Positions 1 to 8,310 of a DNA stretch of 64,000 nt are shown here, piece after piece. Origin of the DNA: Candidatus Poribacteria bacterium (GTDB taxonomy: Bacteria > Poribacteria > WGA-4E > WGA-3G). The DNA is taken from assembly GCA_028824125.1 (NCBI GenBank), contig JAPPES010000158.1, positions 62,001 to 126,000 on the forward strand, given 5' to 3'. Below the pieces are notes generated by a model. The model was given only the letters and a program-made list of their open reading frames with translations. It did not search any database and was not told the DNA's origin. Numbering within the stretch: position 1 is the first letter of the stretch; each line of letters starts with the position of its first letter. Made by a program: the position numbers and the translations under genes.

Positions 1-252
1 AGATCGGTCTGTTCCATCAACAGTATGCCCAGAAAATATGCCTACCGAATTCCCTACTGCCCATCCGTGCGTTTCAGAGATAAAGTGGACATCATGTAGA
101 TGTGCACTCCAATCTCCTTTCATGACGGTTTTCCACACACCTCTTGTCTGTTTGGGTGTGTTTGAACAACCGAGGAAACATAAAATTGTAATTATATTTA
201 AGAGAAACAGACATGAAAGTGTTCGTTTTCCGCATCTATTTATTATTCTCAA
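1..252 (-). CDS. Lipoprotein with YCF48/BNR-like repeat, 3' end outside window
   Basis: Only the first 84 codons are inside the window; the gene continues past base 1. The frame starts at a TTG (250-252) inside the last codons of dapB. It encodes a positively charged start, a hydrophobic segment and a lipobox ending FLGC, so a lipid-anchored envelope protein is expected. After the cysteine comes a segment with the pattern VHFISETHGWAVG and then HTVDGTDR. This resembles the beta-propeller repeats of YCF48 (photosystem II assembly factor-like) and BNR proteins. No ATG exists in this frame; the ATG just after the dapB stop leads to a frame that closes after 47 codons. Overlap with dapB suggests translational coupling. 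The specific function is unknown. Confidence 0.6.
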   Translation of the reverse strand, partial: MRIINRCGKRTLSCLFLLNIITILCFLGCSNTPKQTRGVWKTVMKGDWSAHLHDVHFISETHGWAVGNSVGIFSGHTVDGTDRS

Positions 253-1045
253 AAAGGACTTCGCTGACATCGTGTAATCCTCGGGAGGCATTTACCACCC
301 ATCTCGCCGCTCGGATAGCACCTTTTGCAAATGCTTCAGGGCTATGTGCCCGGTGTACTACACTTAACGTTTCACCTTCAGTCGCAAACATGACAGTGTG
401 GTCGCCAGCAATATCCCCACCGCGAATCGCGTGAACGCCTATCTGTTTTTTAGGGCGAGGTCCAATGATACCATGACGACCATAGACACCGACTTCATCC
501 AAATCACGTTCAACAGCATTGGCAACCGTCTCTGCCAATCGGAGTGCAGTACCACTGGGTGAATCTGCTTTATGGTTATGATGTGCTTCTATTATTTCAA
601 TATCATAGTCATCGCCAAGTGCTTTCGCAATTAGTTCCAATGCTTGAATCATGACGTTAACGCCAAGGCTCATGTTCGGCGCCATCACACACCGAATCTT
701 AGAGGCAAGTTCGTGAACTTCAGCTAATTCTTCAGTGCTAAATCCAGTCGTTGCGATTATCATTGCTTTATCCGCATCCACAACTTGCCGTAGATGCTGT
801 AATGTGGCATCTGGTTTTGAGAATTCAATGACAACATCCGCGCTTTCGATTATATCGTTGAGTTCACTGCTGATTAGAACACCAATTTCACCTATACCCG
901 CAACTACACCTACATCGCTACCTATTTCTGGATGTGCGGGAAACTCGATTGCCCCGACAAGTTCCATATCATCTTGTTGTGTAACGCCTTGGGTGATCAG
1001 TCTTCCCATACGCCCGCATGCACCATTTACGACTACATGAATCAT
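236..1045 (-). CDS. dapB: 4-hydroxy-tetrahydrodipicolinate reductase
   Basis: DapB performs the NAD(P)H-dependent reduction step of the diaminopimelate/lysine pathway in the cytoplasm. The 269-aa product has the N-terminal dinucleotide-binding glycine motif NGACGRMG, the MAPNMSLGVN segment, and the catalytic/substrate signature EAHHNHKADSPSGTA near residues 155-170. Length is normal for the family. The ATG at 1045 has AAGGA about ten bases upstream. It lies 146 bp downstream of lipA on the same strand and its end overlaps the start of the lipoprotein gene. The homoserine dehydrogenase gene at 59.8 kb belongs to the same aspartate-derived amino-acid family. Confidence 0.96.
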   Translation of the reverse strand: MIHVVVNGACGRMGRLITQGVTQQDDMELVGAIEFPAHPEIGSDVGVVAGIGEIGVLISSELNDIIESADVVIEFSKPDATLQHLRQVVDADKAMIIATTGFSTEELAEVHELASKIRCVMAPNMSLGVNVMIQALELIAKALGDDYDIEIIEAHHNHKADSPSGTALRLAETVANAVERDLDEVGVYGRHGIIGPRPKKQIGVHAIRGGDIAGDHTVMFATEGETLSVVHRAHSPEAFAKGAIRAARWVVNASRGLHDVSEVLFENNK

Positions 1046-1191
1046 TGTTTTATTTTCCTTGCTGTTGTTTTGTTATCTCTCAAAACATTAAAATCTTATT
1101 TTTATTCAGTATATCATATTCATTGAAAAAATCGGAGAAAAAACTATTCTACAGAGCCATTCAACGTTGTAAAAGGTTTTATAAGCCTGAA

Positions 1192-2091
1192 CTACAGTAA
1201 ACCGGATAATTGTGCTTGTTCACCTGCGTGATAGGAACTTCGGACTAATGGCCCCGACTCTACATGCCGAAAGCCCATCTCAATGCCTGCCGCTTTGAGT
1301 TCATCAAATTCCTCTGGTGTATAGTAACGTTGGATTGGCAAGTGGCGAGAGGAGGGAGAAAGATATTGCCCAATCGTAAGAATATCACAACCTGTCTCCT
1401 GAATGTCTTGCATCGTTTCCAAGAGTTCAATTACCGTTTCACCTAATCCTACCATAAGACCGGACTTCGTAAGCATTTCAGGATTCAGTTTTTTGCCGAT
1501 TTTGAGAAGTGAAAGTGTTTGTTGGTAATTTGCATAAGGACGCGCGCGACGGTAAAGGCGTTGGACTGTTTCCGTATTGTGGTTCAACACCTCTGGGCCT
1601 GCTTGCACAATAACTTTAAGCGCATCCCAATTGCCTTCAAGGTCAGGAATCAGAACTTCTATGGTACAATTGGGACGGTGTTTCCGTGCAGCAGCAATAC
1701 AATCTGCAAATACACCCGCGCCGCCATCGGGTAAATCGTCACGGTTGACAGAGGTAATAACAACATGATTAAGCTGCAAGTGGGCGACTGCTTCTCCGAG
1801 TCTTCGTGGCTCATCTGTATCTACAATACCAGGTTTGCCTTTCTTCACTGCACAGAACATGCACCGCCGTGTACAGACATCCCCCAAAATCATAAATGTA
1901 GCAGTGCGACTGTTCCAGCATTCACCAATGTTGGGGCAGCGCGCTTCTTCGCAAACCGTGTGAAGATCAAGATCACGCATTAATTTTTTAAGTTCAACGT
2001 AGTTGCCACCGCCAGGAATACGTGCTTTAATCCATGATGGATGTCTTCGTTGAGGTATATCAGGGTTAAGAATCGGAAGGGGTTTGACCAT
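1192..2091 (-). CDS. lipA: Lipoyl synthase
   Basis: LipA is a radical SAM enzyme that inserts two sulfurs into octanoyl groups on lipoyl-domain proteins. The protein shows the N-terminal auxiliary-cluster cysteines (CEEARCPNIGEC) and the radical SAM motif CTRRCMFC, followed by GLGE and the C-terminal GPLVRSSYHA segment that ligates the auxiliary cluster. I place the start at ATG 2091, giving 299 aa like other LipA proteins; ATG 2103 is an alternative. The open frame continues upstream to 2226, but that extension is the tRNA-Sec gene read in antisense-free frame and is not protein-like. It lies between tRNA-Sec and dapB on the minus strand. Confidence 0.95.
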   Translation of the reverse strand: MVKPLPILNPDIPQRRHPSWIKARIPGGGNYVELKKLMRDLDLHTVCEEARCPNIGECWNSRTATFMILGDVCTRRCMFCAVKKGKPGIVDTDEPRRLGEAVAHLQLNHVVITSVNRDDLPDGGAGVFADCIAAARKHRPNCTIEVLIPDLEGNWDALKVIVQAGPEVLNHNTETVQRLYRRARPYANYQQTLSLLKIGKKLNPEMLTKSGLMVGLGETVIELLETMQDIQETGCDILTIGQYLSPSSRHLPIQRYYTPEEFDELKAAGIEMGFRHVESGPLVRSSYHAGEQAQLSGLL

Positions 2092-2130
2092 TTTGTATTC
2101 CATTAGTGAGGACATAAATCCCATATAAAA

Positions 2131-2224
2131 TGGCGGGAGAGGGTGGGAATCGAACCCACCTATCCACTTGCATGGACAAGCCGGTTTTGAAGACCGGTAG
2201 GGCCACCAGACCCTATCCTCCCCC
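2131..2224 (-). tRNA. selC: tRNA-Sec (UCA anticodon)
   Basis: On the minus strand the 94-nt gene folds as a selenocysteine tRNA. It has an 8-bp acceptor stem (2217-2224 with 2135-2142), discriminator G and an encoded CCA (2131-2133). The anticodon stem CCGGT/ACCGG encloses the loop CTTCAAA, which gives anticodon UCA. A long variable arm (stem TCCA/TGGA) and a T arm with GTGGG TTCGATT CCCAC follow. The extended acceptor and long variable arm separate it from a UGA suppressor or tRNA-Ser. It lies 21 bp downstream of selB on the same strand, consistent with a shared transcript. SelA and SelD genes are not in the window. Confidence 0.95.
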
Positions 2225-2245
2225 ATAAAAATAACTTATGATTTG

Positions 2246-4174
2246 TTACCTCAACGACAATCTACGGACGTTTCCATCTCGGACTGTAACATTTTGACTG
2301 TCACAGTATTCCAGGAGAGGCACAGCATATTTTCGCGAAGTTTGAGCCAGTTCACGGAATTCCCCAACCGTTATTGTCTCATTTTCACGGAGATAATTGG
2401 TTAATAATTCTTTTATCTCTTCAAATACCTCTTTGTGAATAAAGAAATTATCAGCCGCTTTGATAAATTGTCCAAGGTTTAGTAATGCGAAAAAAGTGGA
2501 CTCAATTATTTGTGCCGTATATTCAGGAAGTAGTGTCTTGAGTTCATTTAGCCCGGGTGTGTTAATTCCCGCATCCAAAAATAGTTTTTCAAGTGTTTCT
2601 TTAGCAGTGGACTCCTCTTCAGAAAATTGAATTTCATGTGAGGCTAATCGGAGCAGATTCCCATCCTTAACTAATTGCTTCGTTTTTATCAGTTGATTCG
2701 TAAGTTTTTCAAATCCTACTTCGTCAAGTCCAAGTTCACGGCTTAATTGCGATGCATTCTGCCCGGCGAGGAGAGGCTCTTTTTCGTGAAATTCTGACAA
2801 CACTGTTAGGAGTTTCTCTGTACCTTCTGCAGTACGCGCAGCATCAGATACAAGTGGTGTTCTACCCGATCTATCCCATCGCACAATTTTTTCTTCGGAT
2901 GCTAACGTCTCCAAAATATTTCTGACTTTCGCTTGTGAATACGGCATATAGTAATAGAGAAACGATTCGGTAACACACAGTGTCCGACTATTTTTTAAGA
3001 CGGCATTTACAACCTGTGTGTCGTCCGCTTCTTCCCACTGTGCCAAGGTTGTAATAGTTTCCTGCGTAAACCGTTTATGTTTCGGAGCAAACGGGTTAAT
3101 TACTTCACCACCACCGACAGTGTGTTGTGCAGAAAAATCACGCAAAATGATACGGTCGCCTCTAAATGTTAAAATCGGCTGTTCTAAGCGGAGTTGGACT
3201 TGCACGCTGTCCCCTGGGAGAATTGCTTCGTCAACCAATAAAATCAACCTGCAAAATAGTTCACGTGTGCCGAGATAAGCACGGAAACGCCCCCAATGTT
3301 CAAGCATCCTTGGAAATGAGGATAAAACCTGCAACGATACATCAATGTTATCAGTAACCCGTGAGAATTCAATGGGGCATAGCACATCGCCCCGTTGAAT
3401 ATTATGAGCGGTGGTGCCAGACAGATTAAGCGCAGTTCTTTGCCCCGCCTGAGCAACATCTGCATGTTCGTTATGCACTTGTATGCCTCGCACGCGTACC
3501 ACATCTCCTTGCGGTAGCATGACCATCCGCTGATCTCGATGTACCGAACCACCGATAAGCGTTCCCGTAACAACAACTCCAAACCCTTGAACAGTAAAAA
3601 CACGATCCACATATAGCCGTGGAATTCCGTCATGTTCTTGCGCCTTCGTTGCCAGATTAACCTGTTCAACGATCATCTGCTTTAAGGTGTCAATTCCTTC
3701 ACCCGTGATAGATGAAACACTTACCGAAGGAATTCCCTCAAGCGATGTGCCGACAAGCATTTCCTGTGTCATTTCTGTTGCTTCAGCCAATTCGTCAGGA
3801 GTTGCCAAATCCGATTTCGTCATCACAAGTATACCGTTTGAGATACCGAGCAGATCTAAGATTGCCAAGTGTTCAAGTGTCTGTTCTTGCACACCTTCTT
3901 TTGCATCAACAACAAAAAGGACAATATCCATTCCGTAAGCACCAGATAGCATGTTACGGATAAATTTTTCGTGCCCAGGCACATCAACAATCCCAGCGCG
4001 TGAACCGTCAGGAAGGTCAAAATAAGCAAACCCTAACTCAATGGATAAGCCCCGTTCCCGTTCCTCTTTGAGTCGGTCTGTTTCAATGCCTGTGAGCGTA
4101 CCAACCAGAGCAGTTTTTCCGTGGTCGACATGCCCTGCCGTGCCGATGATAAGGTGTCGTCTATCTTGATGCAT
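2246..4174 (-). CDS. selB: Selenocysteine-specific elongation factor SelB
   Basis: SelB delivers Sec-tRNA to UGA codons that are followed by a SECIS hairpin. The 642-aa protein begins with an EF-Tu-like GTPase domain: GTAGHVDHGKT (P-loop), DVPGHEKF (G3) and MTKSD (G4). Beta-barrel domains follow, and a long C-terminal half of winged-helix character that should bind the mRNA hairpin. The ATG at 4172-4174 shares one base with the lepB stop (TGATG), a typical translational-coupling junction, so I prefer it to the longer open frame reaching 4255. The tRNA-Sec gene lies directly downstream, which supports the SelB call over EF-Tu or IF2. Confidence 0.95.
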   Translation of the reverse strand: MHQDRRHLIIGTAGHVDHGKTALVGTLTGIETDRLKEERERGLSIELGFAYFDLPDGSRAGIVDVPGHEKFIRNMLSGAYGMDIVLFVVDAKEGVQEQTLEHLAILDLLGISNGILVMTKSDLATPDELAEATEMTQEMLVGTSLEGIPSVSVSSITGEGIDTLKQMIVEQVNLATKAQEHDGIPRLYVDRVFTVQGFGVVVTGTLIGGSVHRDQRMVMLPQGDVVRVRGIQVHNEHADVAQAGQRTALNLSGTTAHNIQRGDVLCPIEFSRVTDNIDVSLQVLSSFPRMLEHWGRFRAYLGTRELFCRLILLVDEAILPGDSVQVQLRLEQPILTFRGDRIILRDFSAQHTVGGGEVINPFAPKHKRFTQETITTLAQWEEADDTQVVNAVLKNSRTLCVTESFLYYYMPYSQAKVRNILETLASEEKIVRWDRSGRTPLVSDAARTAEGTEKLLTVLSEFHEKEPLLAGQNASQLSRELGLDEVGFEKLTNQLIKTKQLVKDGNLLRLASHEIQFSEEESTAKETLEKLFLDAGINTPGLNELKTLLPEYTAQIIESTFFALLNLGQFIKAADNFFIHKEVFEEIKELLTNYLRENETITVGEFRELAQTSRKYAVPLLEYCDSQNVTVRDGNVRRLSLR

Positions 4175-4980
4175 CAGTTGAGTCCGTGTTGTGAGTGGAT
4201 TAGTTTCCCGATTCGATTGAACCGAATATTCCCAATTATTTTCCACACCTCCCATATCTTTACATTCTCATGTTTACACGCTACTTCCGGATCCTTATCG
4301 GGACAGAAGGACCAGTATACCATAAAGGCTTGCCCCTTGATCCTATCAATAGGAACAGGTCCCCATGTGCGACTGTCCTGGCTCCTATCACGGTTATCAC
4401 CTACTGCAAAAACATGTCCCTTTGGCACAGTAAACGGTTTGCCTTCAGGGAATCTGCGCTTAAATTCGCTGTCTGTTTTGGTGTAATCATCGTACAATCC
4501 ATTTCCCTTCATATATTCTTGCGTTTGCCGGAAGGGTGGAAAATCACGCCTCAAAAAACGCCCCCCCACGTGCTTGGTGTACCCTCTATCATCAACCGCT
4601 TTACCGTTCACATACAACGTTTTGCCCTCTGTATGAACAGTATCGCCTTCTACAGCAACAATACGCTTAATGAAATTCCTTTTGGACTCATGCGGTGGAA
4701 TAAATACAAATACATCCCCCCGTGCAGGTTTATGAAAATCAAAAACTCTAATATCTGTACCAGGAATCTTAAACCCGTAGATAAACTTACATACCAGAAT
4801 CCGATCTCCTACAAGGAGCGTATCCTCCATTGAACCGGATGGAATTTTAAAGGCTTCTACGACGAACGGACGTATAAACCCAAAAACAAGAATGAGTGCG
4901 ACTACAATAACCTGGGTATATTCCCAGATGACTGTTTTTCTAAATTTCTGCCATTTTGATAATTGAACATCAGTACTCAT
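4174..4980 (-). CDS. lepB: Signal peptidase I
   Basis: This is the membrane-bound leader peptidase that removes signal peptides from exported preproteins. The 268-aa protein has an N-terminal transmembrane segment (about residues 20-40), the nucleophile motif PSGSMEDTL, the general-base lysine region KRNFIKRIVAVEGD and the C-terminal GDNRDRSQDSR box. These are the hallmark S26 family regions. Its stop codon overlaps the selB start by one base, so the two genes are probably cotranslated. Upstream lies a 285-bp gap holding a palindromic repeat. Confidence 0.95.
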   Translation of the reverse strand: MSTDVQLSKWQKFRKTVIWEYTQVIVVALILVFGFIRPFVVEAFKIPSGSMEDTLLVGDRILVCKFIYGFKIPGTDIRVFDFHKPARGDVFVFIPPHESKRNFIKRIVAVEGDTVHTEGKTLYVNGKAVDDRGYTKHVGGRFLRRDFPPFRQTQEYMKGNGLYDDYTKTDSEFKRRFPEGKPFTVPKGHVFAVGDNRDRSQDSRTWGPVPIDRIKGQAFMVYWSFCPDKDPEVACKHENVKIWEVWKIIGNIRFNRIGKLIHSQHGLN

Positions 4981-5044
4981 GATTTTGAAACCGCTATAAT
5001 TACACGGTATCCCCTTTCATACTTAGATAATTTATTTTTTGAAT

Positions 5045-5149
5045 TATAGTAGACTTTAGAATTAATCGGACACGTCGCGCACCAGCGAGGTTAGGAAACC
5101 TCGCCTACCGTGGGAGGAAAGTGTCTAATTATTTTTAGGTTTCACTATA
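5045..5149. repeat. MITE-like palindromic repeat, TATAGT termini
   Basis: The element starts TATAGT and ends ACTATA. Partly matching inverted arms (..GGACAC / GTGTCT..) flank a hairpin core GCGAGGTTAGGAAACCTCGC. It fills most of the 285-bp gap upstream of lepB. The same TATAGT termini and GGTTAGGAAACC core recur near 14.4, 38.5 and 45.2 kb, which suggests a non-autonomous mobile repeat family. Confidence 0.7.
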
Positions 5150-5266
5150 GATTTTGAAATTCTTAACGGATGCGTTTGCCGATACGATTAGAACAAATTT
5201 AAGTTGTCCGAGGGAACTCCGATACCCTCCGATGAATAAGTTCATTTTTAAAGGTTGAAGTAGAAG

Positions 5267-6700
5267 TTATTTGCGTTTTAAATCTGCCCATCTTATCACC
5301 CGTTTTCCGTGTTGTGATACAGAGAGGGGGTCTTCCTCTTTATTTTCTTGCTGATTATTCTGTTCTTGCTCAATTGGTTCCGTTTCGAGTGGTTCCTGAT
5401 CTTCTGGGTCACGGACACCCATTCCTTCGGCCGGACTATTTGGCTGAAGTGTAAAATCACCTGCCTTTGCATTTACAAACAGAGGGTCTTCATCAATGTT
5501 ATCCTCATATCTAAATAATCTCCCATCAGGCTCACGTTCAATTCCATCAAGTCCATCTTTAATATTACACGACTTAATGGTTATAATCCCCCATGCCAAT
5601 ACTTCAGCATGTGTTCCATCAGATGTATTGTCCCATACGATCGAATTGATTAGGTCTAAACTGCCTCTGTCGTTTACATAAACACCCCCACCTCTATTTC
5701 CTGCAGAGTTTTGTGTAATTGTACAATGCTTAACAAATGCCTCTCCAAATCTTGTAAGATCCCAAATCCCTCCACCATCCTTCAAAGCGGTATTGTTTGC
5801 AATTACACAATCCGTGGCATATAATGACGAAGTTGCACTGCAGAATATACCACCACCTTCTTCCGCTGTATTCTTAGCTATGATCGAATTTTTAATTTTT
5901 ATTCTGGAATATTCATAACATTTTAAGCCACCGCCAGAATTCTGGGTAATTCGGCTATCTGATATTTCCGCTGAAGTAAAAGAAATGACACTTATACCTC
6001 GTCCACCGTTTTTCGAAACAGTGCAATTAACTATAGTTGCACCATCGTCCAGGCAGGAAATCCCGATACCAGTATTGTTAGAAACTGTACAACTCTTTAT
6101 AGTCGGTCTCTTAATAAAGGTTTCTTCCATATTAATACCGTCCTGAATAAATCCATCCCGAATATCACTATTAAGGACGTCAATTCCACTAATGGCTACA
6201 CCTATACCAATATTATGTGAGATTATACTGTCTAATATGATTAGATCGGAATTGATACAATTAATCCCAGATGTCAGATTATCCTTAATCACACAATTTT
6301 TAATCGTAGGTGAAGCAGAAATAAGAGCGATTGCTCCACCAGAGTCATGTAATCCGTTGGTAATAGTAAATCCATCTAATACCGATTCGTTTGTCTCCCC
6401 ATTGTAAAAATAAAAACCTCTGGTTTCATGTAGTTTTTCACAGTCTATAACTGTTGCATCTGCGCCATTTTTCGATTTAAGGGTAATCCGTTTTCCCTTA
6501 AAATCAATGTTCACGTTTCCTTCGCCTCTGTAGATACCATTATCTACCAAAACTGTGTCACCATTTTGTGCAATATCAATGCCATCTTGAATTGTGGGTT
6601 GTTCTGCAGGAACGTTAATCGTAGCTGCATAAGTAAGTGGACTTATAAGAAAAATACATACAATGAGCGTTAAATTGAGGGGCATCCTAATTTGTATCAT
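5267..6700 (-). CDS. Secreted right-handed parallel beta-helix protein (copy 1)
   Basis: The 477-aa protein starts with a clear signal peptide ending around TYAA. The mature part opens with TINVPAEQPTIQDGIDIA, a frequent start of pectate-lyase-like beta-helix proteins. It continues with repeats of the type PTIKNCVIKDN or CTVSNNTGIGI that build helix coils. It ends in a charged Q/E-rich linker followed by SQHGKRVIRWADLKRK. No catalytic residues of a known lyase are recognisable, so a role as an envelope or surface protein, or in polysaccharide binding or cleavage, is only inference. It is a tandem paralog of the next gene upstream, and both follow lepA on the minus strand. Confidence 0.8.
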   Translation of the reverse strand: MIQIRMPLNLTLIVCIFLISPLTYAATINVPAEQPTIQDGIDIAQNGDTVLVDNGIYRGEGNVNIDFKGKRITLKSKNGADATVIDCEKLHETRGFYFYNGETNESVLDGFTITNGLHDSGGAIALISASPTIKNCVIKDNLTSGINCINSDLIILDSIISHNIGIGVAISGIDVLNSDIRDGFIQDGINMEETFIKRPTIKSCTVSNNTGIGISCLDDGATIVNCTVSKNGGRGISVISFTSAEISDSRITQNSGGGLKCYEYSRIKIKNSIIAKNTAEEGGGIFCSATSSLYATDCVIANNTALKDGGGIWDLTRFGEAFVKHCTITQNSAGNRGGGVYVNDRGSLDLINSIVWDNTSDGTHAEVLAWGIITIKSCNIKDGLDGIEREPDGRLFRYEDNIDEDPLFVNAKAGDFTLQPNSPAEGMGVRDPEDQEPLETEPIEQEQNNQQENKEEDPLSVSQHGKRVIRWADLKRK

Positions 6701-6863
6701 GTTTGTCCTCCATAAGGGCTGATGAACTCTGCTGTTTTGCTACTAAAACTACGAGATAAACTATGTCCAAGTGTATAAAACACGCTCACAATCACACAAG
6801 TTTCGACTTAAAAGTTTTAGGTATGCTACCACTGTTTTTGATATAAAAGTTTGTAATGGGAAG

Positions 6864-8267
6864 TTATCTGCGTTTTAAATCTGCCCATTTTACCAATTGT
6901 TTCCCATGTTGTGATACTGCGAATGGACCCGTCTGAAAAGCTTGTTCACGGACACCCATTGCTGCAGCCGGACTATTAGCCCTAAGGCGAAAATTACCAG
7001 AGTCAGCATCTACAAACAGAGGATCAGCATCTATGTTGTCCTCATAAATAAACTTGTCCCCATCCGCAACCTGTCCCCCAAACGCAGCTTCAATTCCAGC
7101 AAGTCCTTGACCAATATCACATGATTTGATGACTATACCTGAACCTCGAACGTAAACTTCAGCATGCCGCCCGTTAGCAGAATTTCCCCAAACTATTGAA
7201 TCGGTTAAGTTAAAACGATTTCTTGGCATAAAAGGATCTCTGTGGACAATAGCATAAATCCCACCACCTGCAGTGCCTGCCGTGTTTTCCGTAATTGTAC
7301 AATGCTTGATGTTTACCCCTCCTAATATCGCTGTAGCCAGAATCCCTCCACCAAAATATTTTGCACGATTATGTGCAATTAAACAGTCAGAAACCCAAAT
7401 CTCTGAGTCATAACTACAAGAAATTCCGCCACCACTTCTAGCTGTATTTCGTACTATGATTGAATTCTCAATTTTCAAAACAGAATTCATCCAAGCTTCT
7501 AAGCCGCTACCAGCATTATGTTCGATACGACAATTGGTGATAGGATTGTTTGCGAGTGGGGCATAAGCGTAATAAATACCGCGAGCACTGTTGTGAGAAA
7601 CAACACAATTATCAATAATAGGATTTACATCCGTCATACAGTATATTCCATTACCTGTGTTCTCAGCAATCGTGCAATTTTTAAGGGTAGGTTGTGTTAG
7701 GGGTTCTTTCAAAATAACCCCTTTATGTTCGGAATTTCCTATTATGAAAATACCGCCACCAAAATTGCGTGTAATTCTGCAGTCGGTTATGATTGGATCG
7801 GAATGATTACAATCAATTCCACCGCCACCACCGGGTATAGATTGGTTGCTGTCAATTACACAATTTTTAATTATTGGTGAGGAAGTATTAAGGTAGATTC
7901 CACCACCAAATTTTTGGTTCCCATTTGTGATTGTAAACCCATCTAACACTGATGCGTCAGTTTCTTCATTTTGGAAGATAAATCCTCTGGTTTCAAACTT
8001 TTTCTCACAGTCAATAATCGTTGCCTCAGCACCATTACGAGATTTTACTGTTATCCTTTTCCCCTTAAAATCAAGGTTTACGTTTCCTTCGCCTCTGTAG
8101 ATACCATCATCAACCAAAACAGTATCACCATTTTGTGCTATATCAATACCTGATTGAATTGTCGGTTGTTCTGCAGGAACATGAATCGTAGCTGCAGAAG
8201 TAAGTGGACTAAAAAGAGAGAAACATACAATGAGTGTAAAATTGAAGGACCTTCTTAATTGTTTCAT
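6864..8267 (-). CDS. Secreted right-handed parallel beta-helix protein (copy 2)
   Basis: This 467-aa paralog of the downstream gene has a signal peptide, the same opening (TIHVPAEQPTIQSGIDIA) and similar beta-helix coils such as PIITDCRITRNFGGGIF. It ends SQHGKQLVKWADLKRR, nearly the same tail as copy 1. The ATG at 8267 is preceded by a strong ribosome binding site (GGAGG, spacing about seven). The gene lies 43 bp downstream of lepA and 163 bp upstream of copy 1, so a local duplication is likely. The middle coils have diverged while the ends are conserved, suggesting the termini carry export or sorting functions. Confidence 0.8.
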   Translation of the reverse strand: MKQLRRSFNFTLIVCFSLFSPLTSAATIHVPAEQPTIQSGIDIAQNGDTVLVDDGIYRGEGNVNLDFKGKRITVKSRNGAEATIIDCEKKFETRGFIFQNEETDASVLDGFTITNGNQKFGGGIYLNTSSPIIKNCVIDSNQSIPGGGGGIDCNHSDPIITDCRITRNFGGGIFIIGNSEHKGVILKEPLTQPTLKNCTIAENTGNGIYCMTDVNPIIDNCVVSHNSARGIYYAYAPLANNPITNCRIEHNAGSGLEAWMNSVLKIENSIIVRNTARSGGGISCSYDSEIWVSDCLIAHNRAKYFGGGILATAILGGVNIKHCTITENTAGTAGGGIYAIVHRDPFMPRNRFNLTDSIVWGNSANGRHAEVYVRGSGIVIKSCDIGQGLAGIEAAFGGQVADGDKFIYEDNIDADPLFVDADSGNFRLRANSPAAAMGVREQAFQTGPFAVSQHGKQLVKWADLKRR

Positions 8268-8310
8268 GTTTTTCCTCCTGCAGATAAGTATACTCTACCG
8301 TAATCTCTTA

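Noticed and set aside
2092-2226. N-terminal extension of lipA
   Set aside because: The bases are the tRNA-Sec gene and its flank; the encoded residues do not resemble LipA, and family length fits ATG 2091.
4175-4255. N-terminal extension of selB
   Set aside because: It overlaps lepB by 27 codons and is unlike SelB; the ATG coupled to the lepB stop is a better start.
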